The notes beneath the pieces are model-generated. The model saw only the letters and a program-made list of their open reading frames with translations. It did no database searches and was not told the origin of the DNA. The position numbers were made by a program, and so were the translations under genes. DNA of 64,000 nucleotides from Paramecium sonneborni (Eukaryota > Ciliophora > Oligohymenophorea > Peniculida > Parameciidae). Shown one piece after another: positions 22,434 through 34,525 of the stretch. The stretch is from NCBI GenBank assembly GCA_905182985.1, contig CAJJDN010000039.1, forward strand, positions 248,001 through 312,000, in the 5' to 3' direction. Position 1 is the first letter of the stretch. Every line of letters starts with the position of its first letter.

Positions 22434-22877
22434 TCAATAGAAGAAACCAAGGATTTTGCCTCCAATGTGTCTTTATCTAGCTTCTTCATGTGTTAAAATT
22501 CCTACATTAGTAGTTAGTACAACACAACCAAACTATCTGGCTGGGAGAATGTTATTAGCCCATCTTTCAAATTCTCCCAATGTAACATCATATCTGGGTG
22601 AGATCACACCACATTTATTGATGCGTCCTAACATTTTTTCAATTGTTACCCAATAGTTCAACAACAATCTTGCCACTTCTATGATCATCAACAATTTCAA
22701 ATTCACCAATGTACCCATGTCTTTGCATAACTTATAAGAACTTCACAACCAATTTTGATGTAGGTCTAATCAACACTTACTTTCTTCCTTATCTTAAATA
22801 TGTTAGGACAAAAACTACAACCTTTCAGCATTCACAATAGATCGGAGGCAATCATTCAAAACATTCATTTTCACCAT
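22434..22877 (-). CDS. RPS15A: Ribosomal protein uS8 (S15A)
   Basis: 130 residues, the normal length for eukaryotic uS8. It reads [20 protein letters not shown], then [88 protein letters not shown]. Two introns of 29 nt (after the NAE codons) and 22 nt (inside ELLG) leave exactly 131 codons. It is a small-subunit protein that binds the central domain of 18S rRNA. Several TAA and TAG codons fall at positions where Gln is acceptable or conserved, direct support for the ciliate code. Confidence 0.97.
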
Positions 22878-23189
22878 TCGTCAATAAATTTTTTTTTTTA
22901 ATTTTTTAAATCTTATTTTAATATATTTTATGTGCAAAATCCCCTGTATTCTTTTCGAAATTCATATTATTTTTAGTAAATCAAGTATCTAGATTTATAT
23001 TTCACTTTCTAATTTACTTAAATTAGACTTTATCAATGAGTCTTTTTCAAAATTTTTGTTTTTTCATATCATTCGATTTTTTTTAGTATTCATACCCTAA
23101 AGAGAGCATCACAATAAAGTGTTCTTTCTCATTAGAAATTAAATAAAATATTCTTAAATTTCTTAATAATTTTTTACACAAATTTTCAG
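22878..23189. promoter_or_regulatory. Divergent promoter region of uS8 and a TPR gene
   Basis: A 312-bp AT-rich spacer between two divergent start codons, with several long T runs. No specific element is recognised; its role is inferred from position only. Confidence 0.4.
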
Positions 23190-24787
23190 ATGAATGCTAA
23201 TTAAGAATTTCTCTGTTTTGAGTAAAATGAAGAAATAAGTAAATAACTAATAAACTTTAATTGAGTGAAGGGATTAGCATAATCGAACAAATATACTGAA
23301 ATAATCGAATTTTGTGATCGTCAGATAGCTTTAATTCAGGTAGCATAAATTGTTCAATAAGATAGCTCAGGTTTAATTTTTATTTTATTAAGCATTAAAA
23401 TAGAGGAACCCCTTGATTTTTGCAAGGTAAGTAGTTAATCAAGCGGGAGTTTCATCCTTGCTAAAATTGATTCTTATGTTTCAAAATTTCAGATTGAAAG
23501 TGCATATGAATTTTATTTTAAAAAGAAAAGTATATGCAATGTAATTTAGTAAAAACCCTACGCATTTTAGAATATTATTAAGAAGCAATCCAATGCCGAC
23601 AATTAATGAATAGTCTATTGGTAAAAAATAATTCTTAACACTTTTAAACATTAATTGAATTAGGTAAATTTCACAATATGATTAGCCTCATCATTATATA
23701 AGTAGGGGAAGGTAGAAGAGTTTATTTAATAGTTGGGTCTAGATATTGAGTCAAACAAAAAAGACATTTAATACTATAAATAATTAGGTTTAATGTTTAA
23801 ATATTTTTAAGTGAAGAATCTAAAGGATTAAGGTTTAATTGAAGAAGCTATTGCTTGTTTAGATTATGGAATATAAAACAATTAAACTCTAGAGAAATTT
23901 AAACTTAAAAAAGGTTTTATTATTATTTTATATTTCTAAGCAAAGAATCTAATTTATAAAGAATAATATGAACAAGCAAAAAAAAACATAAATTAAGTAT
24001 TGTGATAAAGATGAATAAATCAACATTAAAAAATCAATAATTTTATATTTATTAAATGAAGCAATCTTTCCATATTCTAAGATAAATTGGACAATCAAAT
24101 GTTTATAATGATTTACTATTTGATATTATGAATTTTTAAATAAGTAAAAGTCTAGATATATTTTAGTTATATTTAAAATACTAATGTATTGACAAAATCA
24201 TTAAAAAGTAAGAATACGAGATGATATTACAAATTTAATCAAAACAATATGTCAATTCGAATTTATTATAATAGATGATGATTGTTTAAAAGGACGATAT
24301 GAAATTGCATTATCAAAATGGCCTAGAATTTTTCAACAACCTATAAAATTTAAAAATGATTAATTAATTAAAACAACAACGCTTTAATGAAACAGAAGAG
24401 TAAATTTTAAATATAAGTATGTAATTGTTGAGTCAATAAATAATGTTAGTAGTGATGAAGTTGGGTTGAAACAATGAATAAAAGTAATGCTTATTACCTT
24501 GACACATTGTAATAAAAAGAATCATATCTTGATGCAACTAATATGTTTATATATTTATCAAATAAAAATTTAACTATATTGTTCAGATAGTTTGTGAACC
24601 AATAGATAATTAGCATCTATAGAATTATTAAACGATGATAAAAATAGGAAATTTTGAATTATTTTGGAGAGAGCAACCAAAAAAAAATGTTTAAAGTTTA
24701 CCTTATTAGATTATTAGGTTTGAATAAATTAATATAAAATTTTTATAAAATATAATTGTAATTGGTAAAAAATTTTAAAATGTTTGA
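23190..24787 (+). CDS. TPR-repeat protein, possibly SRP72-like
   Basis: Starts MNANQEFLCFEQNEEI. A 27-nt intron leads to GLAQSNKYTEIIEFCDRQI, followed by repeated helix pairs (ESAYEFYFKKK, LRILEYYQEAIQCRQLM, NLKDQGLIEEAIACLDYG, EQYEQAKKNINQ), the spacing of TPR repeats. The order of an N-terminal 'growing bud'-type repeat and a 'FEKAYCEYRL'-like segment resembles SRP72, the TPR subunit of signal recognition particle, but the C-terminus has no recognisable RNA-binding tail. Introns of 27, 20, 22, about 14 or 65, 25 and 20 nt give a consistent frame of about 475-490 codons; the junction near 24000 is the weakest. The part after 24003 recurs in an assembly overlap. Confidence 0.5.
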
Positions 24788-24911
24788 ATTTTTGAGTCCT
24801 AAAATATGCAAGTCTTTGATTTTTACAGATAGATTATAAATCAAATTATATAAAGAAAGATATAATTTAAAAGTTGTATATTAAATAAACTTAATAAATT
24901 TGAATTTACTT

Positions 24912-25309
24912 ATGTCTGATTAATTCGACTAGTTACAAGAGGGAATAGTTCAAAATGAAGTGCCTGAATAGAGCGAATAGGAGCCTTTTGATTAAATAGC
25001 TCCAAGATAAAATAATGAGAAAAAACAAAATTTTTAAATTGAAGAAGAGGATGAATAAGATTAAAATCAACCGGTTAGTGCTATAAAAGAGGTTGTGAAG
25101 CCTGAAGAGAATAAAAAGAACGTATCTTAGATTAGCAACCCATTATAGCCCATAATGATAAATAAAGCAGAAACAAAGAGAATAGTACATCAGGCAGCAT
25201 TAGAAAGAAAGACAGAAGCATTTGAATAAACAAAAAGTTATGAACTTCATAGATCTACATAAATTTATTAACATAGACAATTAGTTGATTCTGTTTGGGC
25301 AAGATTGTA
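24912..25309 (+). CDS. 5' fragment of the F-BAR gene (assembly copy 1)
   Basis: Same as the first 398 bases of the gene at 26220-27866, cut by the N at 25310. Confidence 0.75.
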
Positions 25310-25310
25310 N

Positions 25311-26095
25311 TGATAAAGATGAATAAATCAACATTAAAAAATCAATAATTTTATATTTATTAAATGAAGCAATCTTTCCATATTCTAAGATAAATTGGAC
25401 AATCAAATGTTTATAATGATTTACTATTTGATATTATGAATTTTTAAATAAGTAAAAGTCTAGATATATTTTAGTTATATTTAAAATACTAATGTATTGA
25501 CAAAATCATTAAAAAGTAAGAATACGAGATGATATTACAAATTTAATCAAAACAATATGTCAATTCGAATTTATTATAATAGATGATGATTGTTTAAAAG
25601 GACGATATGAAATTGCATTATCAAAATGGCCTAGAATTTTTCAACAACCTATAAAATTTAAAAATGATTAATTAATTAAAACAACAACGCTTTAATGAAA
25701 CAGAAGAGTAAATTTTAAATATAAGTATGTAATTGTTGAGTCAATAAATAATGTTAGTAGTGATGAAGTTGGGTTGAAACAATGAATAAAAGTAATGCTT
25801 ATTACCTTGACACATTGTAATAAAAAGAATCATATCTTGATGCAACTAATATGTTTATATATTTATCAAATAAAAATTTAACTATATTGTTCAGATAGTT
25901 TGTGAACCAATAGATAATTAGCATCTATAGAATTATTAAACGATGATAAAAATAGGAAATTTTGAATTATTTTGGAGAGAGCAACCAAAAAAAAATGTTT
26001 AAAGTTTACCTTATTAGATTATTAGGTTTGAATAAATTAATATAAAATTTTTATAAAATATAATTGTAATTGGTAAAAAATTTTAAAATGTTTGA
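25311..26095 (+). CDS. 3' part of the TPR gene (assembly copy 2)
   Basis: Same as 24003-24787, ending at the equivalent TGA. It lacks a 5' end because the contig begins here. Confidence 0.5.
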
Positions 26096-26219
26096 ATTTT
26101 TGAGTCCTAAAATATGCAAGTCTTTGATTTTTACAGATAGATTATAAATCAAATTATATAAAGAAAGATATAATTTAAAAGTTGTATATTAAATAAACTT
26201 AATAAATTTGAATTTACTT

Positions 26220-27866
26220 ATGTCTGATTAATTCGACTAGTTACAAGAGGGAATAGTTCAAAATGAAGTGCCTGAATAGAGCGAATAGGAGCCTTTTGAT
26301 TAAATAGCTCCAAGATAAAATAATGAGAAAAAACAAAATTTTTAAATTGAAGAAGAGGATGAATAAGATTAAAATCAACCGGTTAGTGCTATAAAAGAGG
26401 TTGTGAAGCCTGAAGAGAATAAAAAGAACGTATCTTAGATTAGCAACCCATTATAGCCCATAATGATAAATAAAGCAGAAACAAAGAGAATAGTACATCA
26501 GGCAGCATTAGAAAGAAAGACAGAAGCATTTGAATAAACAAAAAGTTATGAACTTCATAGATCTACATAAATTTATTAACATAGACAATTAGTTGATTCT
26601 GTTTGGGCAAGATTGTAGAAAGTAGTAGCTTCATCAGATGAATCTATGAAATTTTTAGTTTCATATATGAGATCGAGAATTGAATAAGAAGAATAACAAT
26701 TGAAATACTCTTAAACAGCTTAATTAAGTAAATTGTTTAAGGATTTTGGTAATAGAGACTTATAATCATAATTTTAGATGGAAAGATCATGTAATGCAAT
26801 TATCCTGAATTTTCTAAAGCAGTAAGAACAATGGATTCTGCAATGGAAAGATAAACAGATTAAATTAAAATTTTTATTGTTTGGATGTAAAATTAAACTA
26901 GAGAAAGATTGGAATAAGAAATGAATAATTTTACTAATTAAAATAGGGGTATCAATAAAATTAAAATATTTAGAATTGCTTAATACATATAATAGATTCA
27001 AAAAGACCTTAATGGATTTAGACAAAGAAGTACTAAAATATTTTAATAAATATGATAAAATGTATTAAAATATGACTGTTAAGGGAAAAAAGCCATAAAA
27101 AGATTTTTTAAGAGCAGAATTAAAGTATAAATAAGTAAGTCATGATAATTGAATATGTTTAGGCTGCTTCAAGAGTAATAGTATATTAAAGAGAATTTGG
27201 AACATGGCTATTAAATAGTTGGAATGAAATAAAGTTATTAGAAACTTAAAGGTTAGATTTGGTCACACATACTTTAATAGAGTTTTAGAATTAAATAATG
27301 AACGTTTATGGTAAAATTGCCTAATAAGATTAAATACTTGGATCCTTGAGTGGAGTTAAGGTGTAATAAGAAGTTTAGACTTTGTATTCACCTGATTTTG
27401 TGTTAACAAAATAAGAATTAGAATTTATTTAGACAGAATAATAATAGGAATTAGTAAAATATTTTTAAAATTTCTAAGTAAATATTGTAGATATAAAGTA
27501 TAGGTTATTGATAAATATGCAGAATTATCTCATCCTTTAATTTTAAAGTAGTTTTCAGCTTAGAGAGATGTTGGAACTATTGGAAAGACTTGGATAGAAA
27601 CAGGAATAATAATTACAGTTGATCATTATTTTTTGACTTTTGATGGGAAGCCAACTAGATTTTCAAAACCAGAGAATAAATATCCACTTGATGGAATGAA
27701 AATGAATACAAGAAATCCTTTAGAATTAGAGATTTTATTTGTAATTCCTGGATTAGTAATGGATTCTAAGAAGAAGTTGCTAATTCAATTTAAGAAATCA
27801 GATGAATTGGAAGAAATGATGTATTTCTTAGAAACAGTTGGGCAAAATAAATTTGCTTTAAATTGA
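26220..27866 (+). CDS. BAR/F-BAR-like membrane-curvature protein with C-terminal PH-like domain, 512 residues
   Basis: Starts MSDQFDQLQEGIVQNEVPEQ, an acidic disordered N-terminus of ~90 residues. A long helical region follows (SWARLQKVVASSDESMKFLV..., LLNTYNRFKKTLMDLDKEVLKYF, EFGTWLLNSWNEIKLLETQR), the pattern of an F-BAR/BAR three-helix dimer. The last ~130 residues alternate strands (TWIETGIIITVDHYFLTFDG, PLELEILFVIPGLVMDSKKK) and look like a PH domain. Introns of 29, 25, 28 and 26 nt leave exactly 513 codons. Such proteins bend or sense membranes in endocytosis and cytokinesis. The ATG is the first Met of the acidic region; an in-frame upstream ATG exists but follows non-coding-looking sequence. 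Confidence 0.65.
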
Positions 27867-27910
27867 AATATGTCAAGCATGATATAATATGAATAGTTAT
27901 AAAATAATAA

Positions 27911-29345
27911 ATGAAATCAAAAGGCTAGCTTTAATCAGATGATGATTTTGATACTCTGGGATCATATACATCAATGACCTATGAAGATAAAACAATCGAA
28001 GTAATACAATACAGAAAGGAGAATTTCTTTCAGTTTGGATCTTCTATATTAGCTGTATTATATATGGCTAATACTATGTTGATTCCTAATATGAATTAAC
28101 TTTTTATTGATATATCTTTTGATAATCCTTTAAAAATGGTTATTTCAGTGGTAATTTATTGGTTACTCTCATTTTTAATTTTGATACCATGTTATTTGGT
28201 TATTTAAATATGCAAATAAGAAAGCAATCCTATTTATGCACATATAATCAGATAAGATTCAACTAAAATCTATCATGCATTCATATATTGTAATTTAATA
28301 ATAAATACACTTGGATTATTTAATATTATTGTTAGATTGGGTGATAGTTTACCTAAAGTTAATAGATGGTTTTATAATGAATTTCACAGTCTAATGGCTT
28401 CATAACAATCAGAATTGTTCTTCCCTACTATCATTTGTTATTCAGCAGTAGTTTTAGTATTATTTTATGGATTTTATAAATTTTCATATTTTGAACATTA
28501 CTATGATATTCAATATAGACTCATAATATCATTTGCAGGTAAATTATTTCTGAATACATTAATATTCATATTGATTTATTATGAAGTACCTGATGCAAGT
28601 TAGGAATATATATAAATGGATGAAAAGTAAATATTTATAGAATAATTATAGTTTATTTGATTCAGATTTTTCTAATAGTGCTACAGAATGGATTACTTAT
28701 ACATTTAATCAAATTTGTTGTATTTCATACCCATTCTTTGAAGTATTCTATCTCAAAAGAGAAACTAAAAAAGGTTATTAAAAAGTTTAGTAATGTTATT
28801 GGATCTAATTGTTACTAAGATCTTTGATATTTTTTTATTAAATTACTACTTGGGGTATCATTATCAGATAGCAAAAGATGAAGTATTATTATTAGCCATT
28901 ATTGTAATCTTTAAATTCGTTATTGATTTTCCTGATATCCATGTCAATAACATCAATATATTCACATAACTATACTTTAAATAAAGAATTACTCGAAAAT
29001 AATATATAGACTGCAACAGATGAAGATAATAAAAAATAAATTAAAGAAATTTATTTAATTGCAGCTGGGATATTTTTATTTTAAATATGTATTTGCATTA
29101 TTTGCAGATGTTTTATTTAGAATTTCGAAGTTCCACAAATTAAATCATTTATTTTCTCATTATCCTATAGTGTTTAAACTATATGTTTTGGCTTTTCATG
29201 TATCAGCATACCAGTTTATTTGTGGATTAAAAATTTTGATCCTCAATCCAAAATATTTAAAGTTATGGCTTATTTAGCCATAATAGTCTATATGATAGTT
29301 TTTATTGGAATTAGTAGTGAACCATTTTTTTCATTTAAAAAGTGA
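27911..29345 (+). CDS. Multi-pass membrane protein of unknown family
   Basis: Starts MKSKGQLQSDDDFDTLGSYT, a hydrophilic cytosolic-type N-terminus. Hydrophobic helices follow at about eight or nine places, including SILAVLYMANTMLIP, MVISVVIYWLLSFLILIPCY, VLVLFYGFYKF, VLLLAIIVIFKFVIDFP and MAYLAIIVYMIVFIGI. Two introns are clear: 25 nt near 28627 and a candidate of only 17 nt (gttattaaaaagtttag) near 28773. Between 28950 and 29260 the frame changes again and the splice sites are uncertain. No transporter or receptor motif is recognised. The gene starts 44 bp after the F-BAR stop. Confidence 0.6.
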
Positions 29346-30015
29346 TTGACTTTATATTGAATTTTAATCAACTTATGCTATTAAAATATATTTTTAAATT
29401 ATAAAATAAATCAACTAATGAATTTAATTAATCAACTTAAATTTTAGTTAATCTTTAAGGATAATGTTCTTAAGTTCAAATTTATAGGAAAGATCACTAA
29501 TCACTAGATAATTATATCTCATTTTAGTTGATTGATTATGAATTTAACATATTATTAATATATATTGATCAAAATTTTCTAAAAGTTTATGAAAATTGAG
29601 CAGGATTAATAATACAAATAAATAATTTTTAATTTTAAACTTTTTTTATTAGCTACTTTACTATATAAAATTCTTATTAAAATTATAGAAAGTAAAATAT
29701 GAAGAATATTTAAACTTTATTTAAAATAAAAATTATCTGAATGAATAGAAGATTTGAAAAAATTAAACTAGAAGAATAAGGAAGAAAAAGAAAAAGTATT
29801 TATTCTATTATTTATATTTTAGGAATTACAAGAATAAGAAGTTGAAAAATTAAGAGAATTTTATAATTAAGGATGAAGAATGTTATTTAAATTAATTTTG
29901 AATGAATTAATGGAAAGAAAGGAGTTATATGTTCTAGTGCTTAGAATATGAAACACAATAAACCAAAAGAAATGACTAATAAAAATTTAAATAAAATTAA
30001 ATCTTAAATTAATTC
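29346..30015. other. Spacer with a short coding-like remnant
   Basis: Mostly AT-rich. At 29741-29876 a small charged frame (MNRRFEKIKLEEQGRKRK) is followed by an intron-like gtatttattctattatttatattttag and a second charged piece, but the frames do not join. Perhaps a decayed exon; not called as a gene. Confidence 0.4.
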
Positions 30016-30558
30016 ATGGGACGTATGTAAGCTAAGGGAAAGGGAAAGGGTATTTCTGGTTCAGCCCTCCCATATAAGAGAAAAGCACCAAAATGGTTGA
30101 CATTATCATCTAAATCAATCGTTGATCAAATTGTTAATTTAGCAAAGAAAGGTTTTAATTAATTCTTAATATTTCCTTTAGGTCTTAATGCTTCATAAAT
30201 TGGTGTTTATTTAAGAGATCAATAAGGTATTCCTTAAACCAGATTCTTAACAGGCCAAAAGATTTTAAGAATTCTCAAAAAGAGAGGTATTATACATCAA
30301 TATTCTAAGGATGTGCTCCTAAAATTCCAGAAGACTTATATGCTTTGATTAAGAAGGCTGTTTAAATCAGAAAGCACTTAGAAAAAAATAGAGGAGATGT
30401 AACAAGCAAATTCAGATTGATTTTGGTTGAAAGCAGAATTCATAGACTCAGCAGATATTACAGAAGAACATAAAAATTACCATCAAACTGGAAATAGTAC
30501 ATATAATGTTTTATATTTAAGTGTCTCAAAGACTGCATCAGCCTTAATTGGTTAATGA
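30016..30558 (+). CDS. RPS13: Ribosomal protein uS15 (S13)
   Basis: 154 residues, close to the usual 151. It opens [20 protein letters not shown] and contains [92 protein letters not shown] and the terminal [14 protein letters not shown]. Three introns of 30, 23 and 25 nt leave 155 codons. It is a small-subunit ribosomal protein of the 30S/40S platform. The family is unambiguous and the start is fixed by the conserved MGRM. Confidence 0.97.
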
Positions 30559-31300
30559 GTTAAAATACAAATACAATATTGCATATATATTCTAATATTT
30601 ATAAATAACAATATTTTAAATCTTCTTTTAGTACAACATTATTATACACTCTTAAATTTTTTGATATCATTATTCCAATTATATAAAGGTTCAAATGAAT
30701 TTTGATCAAAAATTTTATAAGGTATATAAAGTTAGGTTTTATATAAAAATTAATAATTTATGGTTACAAATCATAATAATATCACAATCAGTATCAGATT
30801 TTCTAAAAGATTAAATAAAAAGGGTTTATATAAAAAATAATTTATAAATAAAATATGGTTTGTGGATTAATACATACTTTTAAAAATTGAAATTTGTTTA
30901 AACTAAAAATTAGATGTGCCGAATATTTTTTTATTATATGAAGGGAAAAGAAAAACTTTAAATTTTTAATTGTCAATTTTCATATATTTTCTAATAAAAA
31001 AAAGATTATAAATATATGAAATAAAATCTGTAAAGTTAAAATTCTTAAAAATATGTATCCTATTTATTGTATATTTACATTTAATGATTGAAATATTTAA
31101 TATGTATAAAAATGAAGTCTGATTACTTTACTATAAAATATTGAACTATTTATATAATTCACAAAAAAAAGTTATGATTAAAAGATTTGTTAATTAATTA
31201 GGAATTTATAAATAAAAGTACAAAGCACATAATTGTATATATGTTTAGTAAATAGAATTATTAAATTTTTTATTATTATCAATAAATATGATAATATTGA
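30559..31300. other. Non-coding convergent spacer
   Basis: 742 bp of very AT-rich DNA between the uS15 stop and the acyl-CoA oxidase stop. No frame, RNA or repeat stands out. Unusually long for this compact region. Confidence 0.5.
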
Positions 31301-33354
31301 TCATTTGTTATGTATTTATTCCCACCAAGGTACTTTTTAGAAAGTGTTCTTTCCACTATAAATTTTTTAGATAAATTTATTGTAAATGTCTCCATCACTA
31401 GATCCAAAAATTGAACCTAAGATTTCATCAGGTGGAGCTAATGCATCAATAATTCCTATAGCTTCATCTTTTAATTGATTACTTAAATTCATCAATAATT
31501 TTTTAACAGTTGCATCAGAAATGTTAAATTCTAAGATAAAGAAAATAAATTACCATTATTTTTATAGAGTTCAATATCATTTTCTAATATTGTCAAAGAC
31601 CATATTTGAAAGGCTTTTTCTAAGACTTTATCATTATGAATATTAAGTAATTACCATTATTAGAAACAATATAAATCTGCATAGGAATTTGAAATTTATT
31701 ATCCTTTAAATGCAAAGGATAGATTCCAAGATTTCAACATATCATTAGTATTTAAGTTTGAATTCAAATCTAACATAAAGTCAGTTAATTATTTATCGAA
31801 TTTGTATTCTAAAAGATATTTAATATTATTAGGACAAAGGTAATCAACATCATTTTATAATTTAATAGTTTTAAGTTTGAATGTTTCAAGAAATTTGAGA
31901 GATGGATATTAAATGGGTTTTTGATTATTGACAAACTTATTTTTTTAATCCATACAGAATTTCAAAGTTTATTAAATTAAAACATTAGAATCTCCTTCCC
32001 ATGTATTATTAATATCTTAATCTTATAACATAACTCCTAATCTATTAAATGAATGATAGCCATGACCACCTAAAATTTGTCTACATTCTAAAATAACTTT
32101 ATTAGCAAAAGTAGCAAATTTACCCTTTAAAACACTAGATAAGGCATGGATTTCAGCCATTTTATTAGGATTGAAAACATTATTTTAAGTAGTATCCCAT
32201 AGATTATTAATAGCTTTAGCAGCAATCATATAAACTAACGTAGATGCTAAAGGAACAATTAACCTAAGTTAGGTGAGAGGATATTCAAGAATGCTTTATT
32301 CTTTTTCTCCAGGTAATCCAAATTATTTTCTGATAGCAGCATATCTAATTCCAATTGTAAGTGCATTTAATGATGTAACAGCTCCATAATAAGTTAAAAT
32401 GATTCTACCTCCAGATAATGAAGCTAATTAAACAGCAAATCTTTTATCTGGATCTTCTATACTACTCTTAAATTCTCCTTAAGGTGTAACTGTGGCAAAT
32501 TTATCTAACATATTGGCAAGGGGTACTCTGACATTTCTGAAAATCAAAAAACCATTATCTATTCCATTTAATCCATTTTTTGGACCACAATCTCCAATAG
32601 TAATTCCACTTTTTACATTGTGATTCGATTTATCTCTAATTTCAACTAAAAATGCATGAACTCCATATTATTTGCCATCAATATATAGTTAAGCAAATAC
32701 AACAGTCATATTAGCTAAATTGGCAGTTGCTCCAATCCAAAATTTAGTTGCTAAATCTGTTGGTGTATTAATAATGAAAGTTTAAGTTTCTTTATCATAA
32801 ATAGCAGTAGTTTAGATTTATCTTACATTAGAACCATGTCCTAATTCAGTAAGACTAAAACTACCAATATCTGTAAGTGTTTATGCATTTTCAAAGTATT
32901 ACTTATGTTTATCTGTTCCTAAATTAAGAATGGTTTTAGTATATAAAGAAAAATGAACTCCAAATTTAACACAAACTGCAGGATCGAAACTATACATGGC
33001 AACAGATGTTATTGTTACTATATTTGGATCAGATAAAAATAAGTCATATGTCACACCAAGTTTTTAATGAAAATGTCTCATAGCCTAAAATGAATGATAT
33101 CTCTATTCTTCTCTTGTAGATTCCTCAAGATGATGATGTTTGAAAACATGTTAATTATCTTTCACTATATCAAATAAGTTCTATCGATATTTCCAATTTT
33201 GACCATAGAATAATTCAATGTATTTTTATTTATCTATTGTACTCAACTTTCTATAATGTTGCAGAGATTCAGAAGGATTAGATACTTATTCATTCATTTC
33301 TTTGTATGCTTCAAATTAATGTTGCAACAATTTCACTCTTTATTCTGAGCTCAT
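31301..33354 (-). CDS. Peroxisomal-type acyl-CoA oxidase
   Basis: Begins MSSEQRVKLLQHQFEAYKEM. Conserved blocks: MRHFHQKLGVTYDLFLSDPN, LTELGHGSNVRQIQTTAIYD (flavin and substrate region), FWIGATANLANMTVVFAQL, GPKNGLNGIDNGFLIFRNVRVP, GGRIILTYYGAVTSLNALTI, ECRQILGGHGYHSFNRLG and a catalytic-region NNTWEGDSNVL. These are diagnostic for FAD-dependent acyl-CoA oxidases, which carry out the first step of peroxisomal beta-oxidation and release H2O2. The C-terminus ends ...PWWEQIHNK, with no obvious PTS1 tripeptide. Several short introns are present and not all were mapped. The gene lies head to tail behind the hydroxylase gene. Confidence 0.92.
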
Positions 33355-33527
33355 CAAATTATTATTAATAAATCACTAATTCTAATTTATAGCTTAAATG
33401 TATGTAAATTCAATATAAATTTATATCAAAATTTTCTAAAATTCCTATTCTTTTTATCATTCATTAGGATTGTTCAAACATAATAGAATTTATAATGTGA
33501 TAATTCAATATTTGTAATTTAATTATA

Positions 33528-34497
33528 TCATATCATTTACTTTTTTTTTTATGGATTGTAAATATTCAAAATACCATAATTATCTTTCAGTTTTTTTTCA
33601 TAATAATTGTTTGAAGTACCAAACAAATAATCCCAAAAAATAAAGAACGATCCAAAATTACCATTATTATGACTGTGATGATATGAGTGGAATTCAGAAA
33701 ATGCTAAAAATGGAATATATTAAAAGATTTCCCAAGGAAATACATATCCTGAATGTGCAGATAATGTTTTATACACTCTGATTCCTATCCAAATCAACAT
33801 TGTCATCATATGTAATTTTTCATTCAATATTCTTGGACCAATAATAAATGGAAGAAGATTACTCAATAAATATTCTAAAACTGTTGAATATTCTGCCGAT
33901 ATAGAGATTGTAACAATGTATTGATGGTGTTATTTATGATATTTATAAAGTGCTGGTAAATGTAATAAGCGATGTGTCCAATAAAATCCAATATCTTCGA
34001 TTAATATACAGAATAGAAACTAAGGTATCATTTCCCATATATTAGGAAGAGATTGACGATCAAATCTTTAAGTTTATAATTTAGAATACATACCTATATT
34101 TAACACCAGTTAAACCAAAAGTCATAGCTAATAGTATGCCAATTATAAGATTAATGAAAAAGTTGATAAAAGTCTCATTTTTCAATTTATTCCATTCTTG
34201 TTTATCTGTTTGCCACGGCCAAGGTTTCTAAAGTGAAATACTTGCTTACTTTTTCAATTTTATATTATTCAAAGAAAGGATGGTTGAGATAATAGATGAC
34301 ACCATAGGATGCATTAACTATGATGTAAACAATTATGTGCATAGCTTGCATGCTTATTATTTGAAACCAATATTCTATAAAATTGGTTATAATAATATAC
34401 TATTTTCAACATGTTCTGGCCAATAATGTTTAAGGAGTTCAGGTACGAAAATAAAATATGATGTAAATGTGATAATCGCTATAATGAAGTATAACAT
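33528..34497 (-). CDS. Fatty-acid hydroxylase/sterol desaturase superfamily enzyme, 297 residues
   Basis: Integral membrane di-iron enzyme. Four hydrophobic segments (MLYFIIAIITFTSYFIFVP, MQAMHIIVYIIVNASYGVIY, FINFFINLIIGILLAMTFG and LFCILIEDIGFYW) flank three histidine boxes: HRLLH, HKQHH and HSYHH with a following HNNG. This is the order seen in C-4 sterol methyl oxidases and related hydroxylases of the ER. Introns of 26, 22 and 28 nt leave exactly 298 codons. The substrate (sterol, fatty acid or sphingolipid) is not deducible. It diverges from the coiled-coil gene at 34526 with only 28 bp between start codons. Confidence 0.85.
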
Positions 34498-34525
34498 TTT
34501 AATTTTTTTATAATAAATTTTATAA
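34498..34525. promoter_or_regulatory. 28-bp divergent intergenic region
   Basis: All A/T spacer between the start codons of the hydroxylase gene (minus) and the coiled-coil gene (plus). It must hold shared promoter and both 5' UTRs unless transcripts start inside coding sequence. Confidence 0.5.

Larger units (their letters stand above)
24003..26617 (+). repeat. Direct 1,307-bp duplication around a single N (assembly overlap 4)
   Basis: Bases 24003-25309 recur at 25311-26617 (offset 1,308); base 25310 is N. I see no differences. It covers the second half of the TPR gene and the start of the F-BAR gene. Confidence 0.95.

Noticed and set aside
22456..22718. Two small frames on opposite strands near 22.5 kb as new genes
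   Set aside because: The minus-strand one is a piece of ribosomal protein uS8 starting at an internal Met; the plus-strand one is its antisense shadow.
29741..29876. A two-exon micro-gene with a 27-nt intron
   Set aside because: The exons do not share a frame when the intron is removed; the total is not a multiple of three.
30559..31300. tRNA or other small RNA gene in the long spacer
   Set aside because: No T-loop box such as GGTTCRANYCC and no stable cloverleaf is visible by eye.
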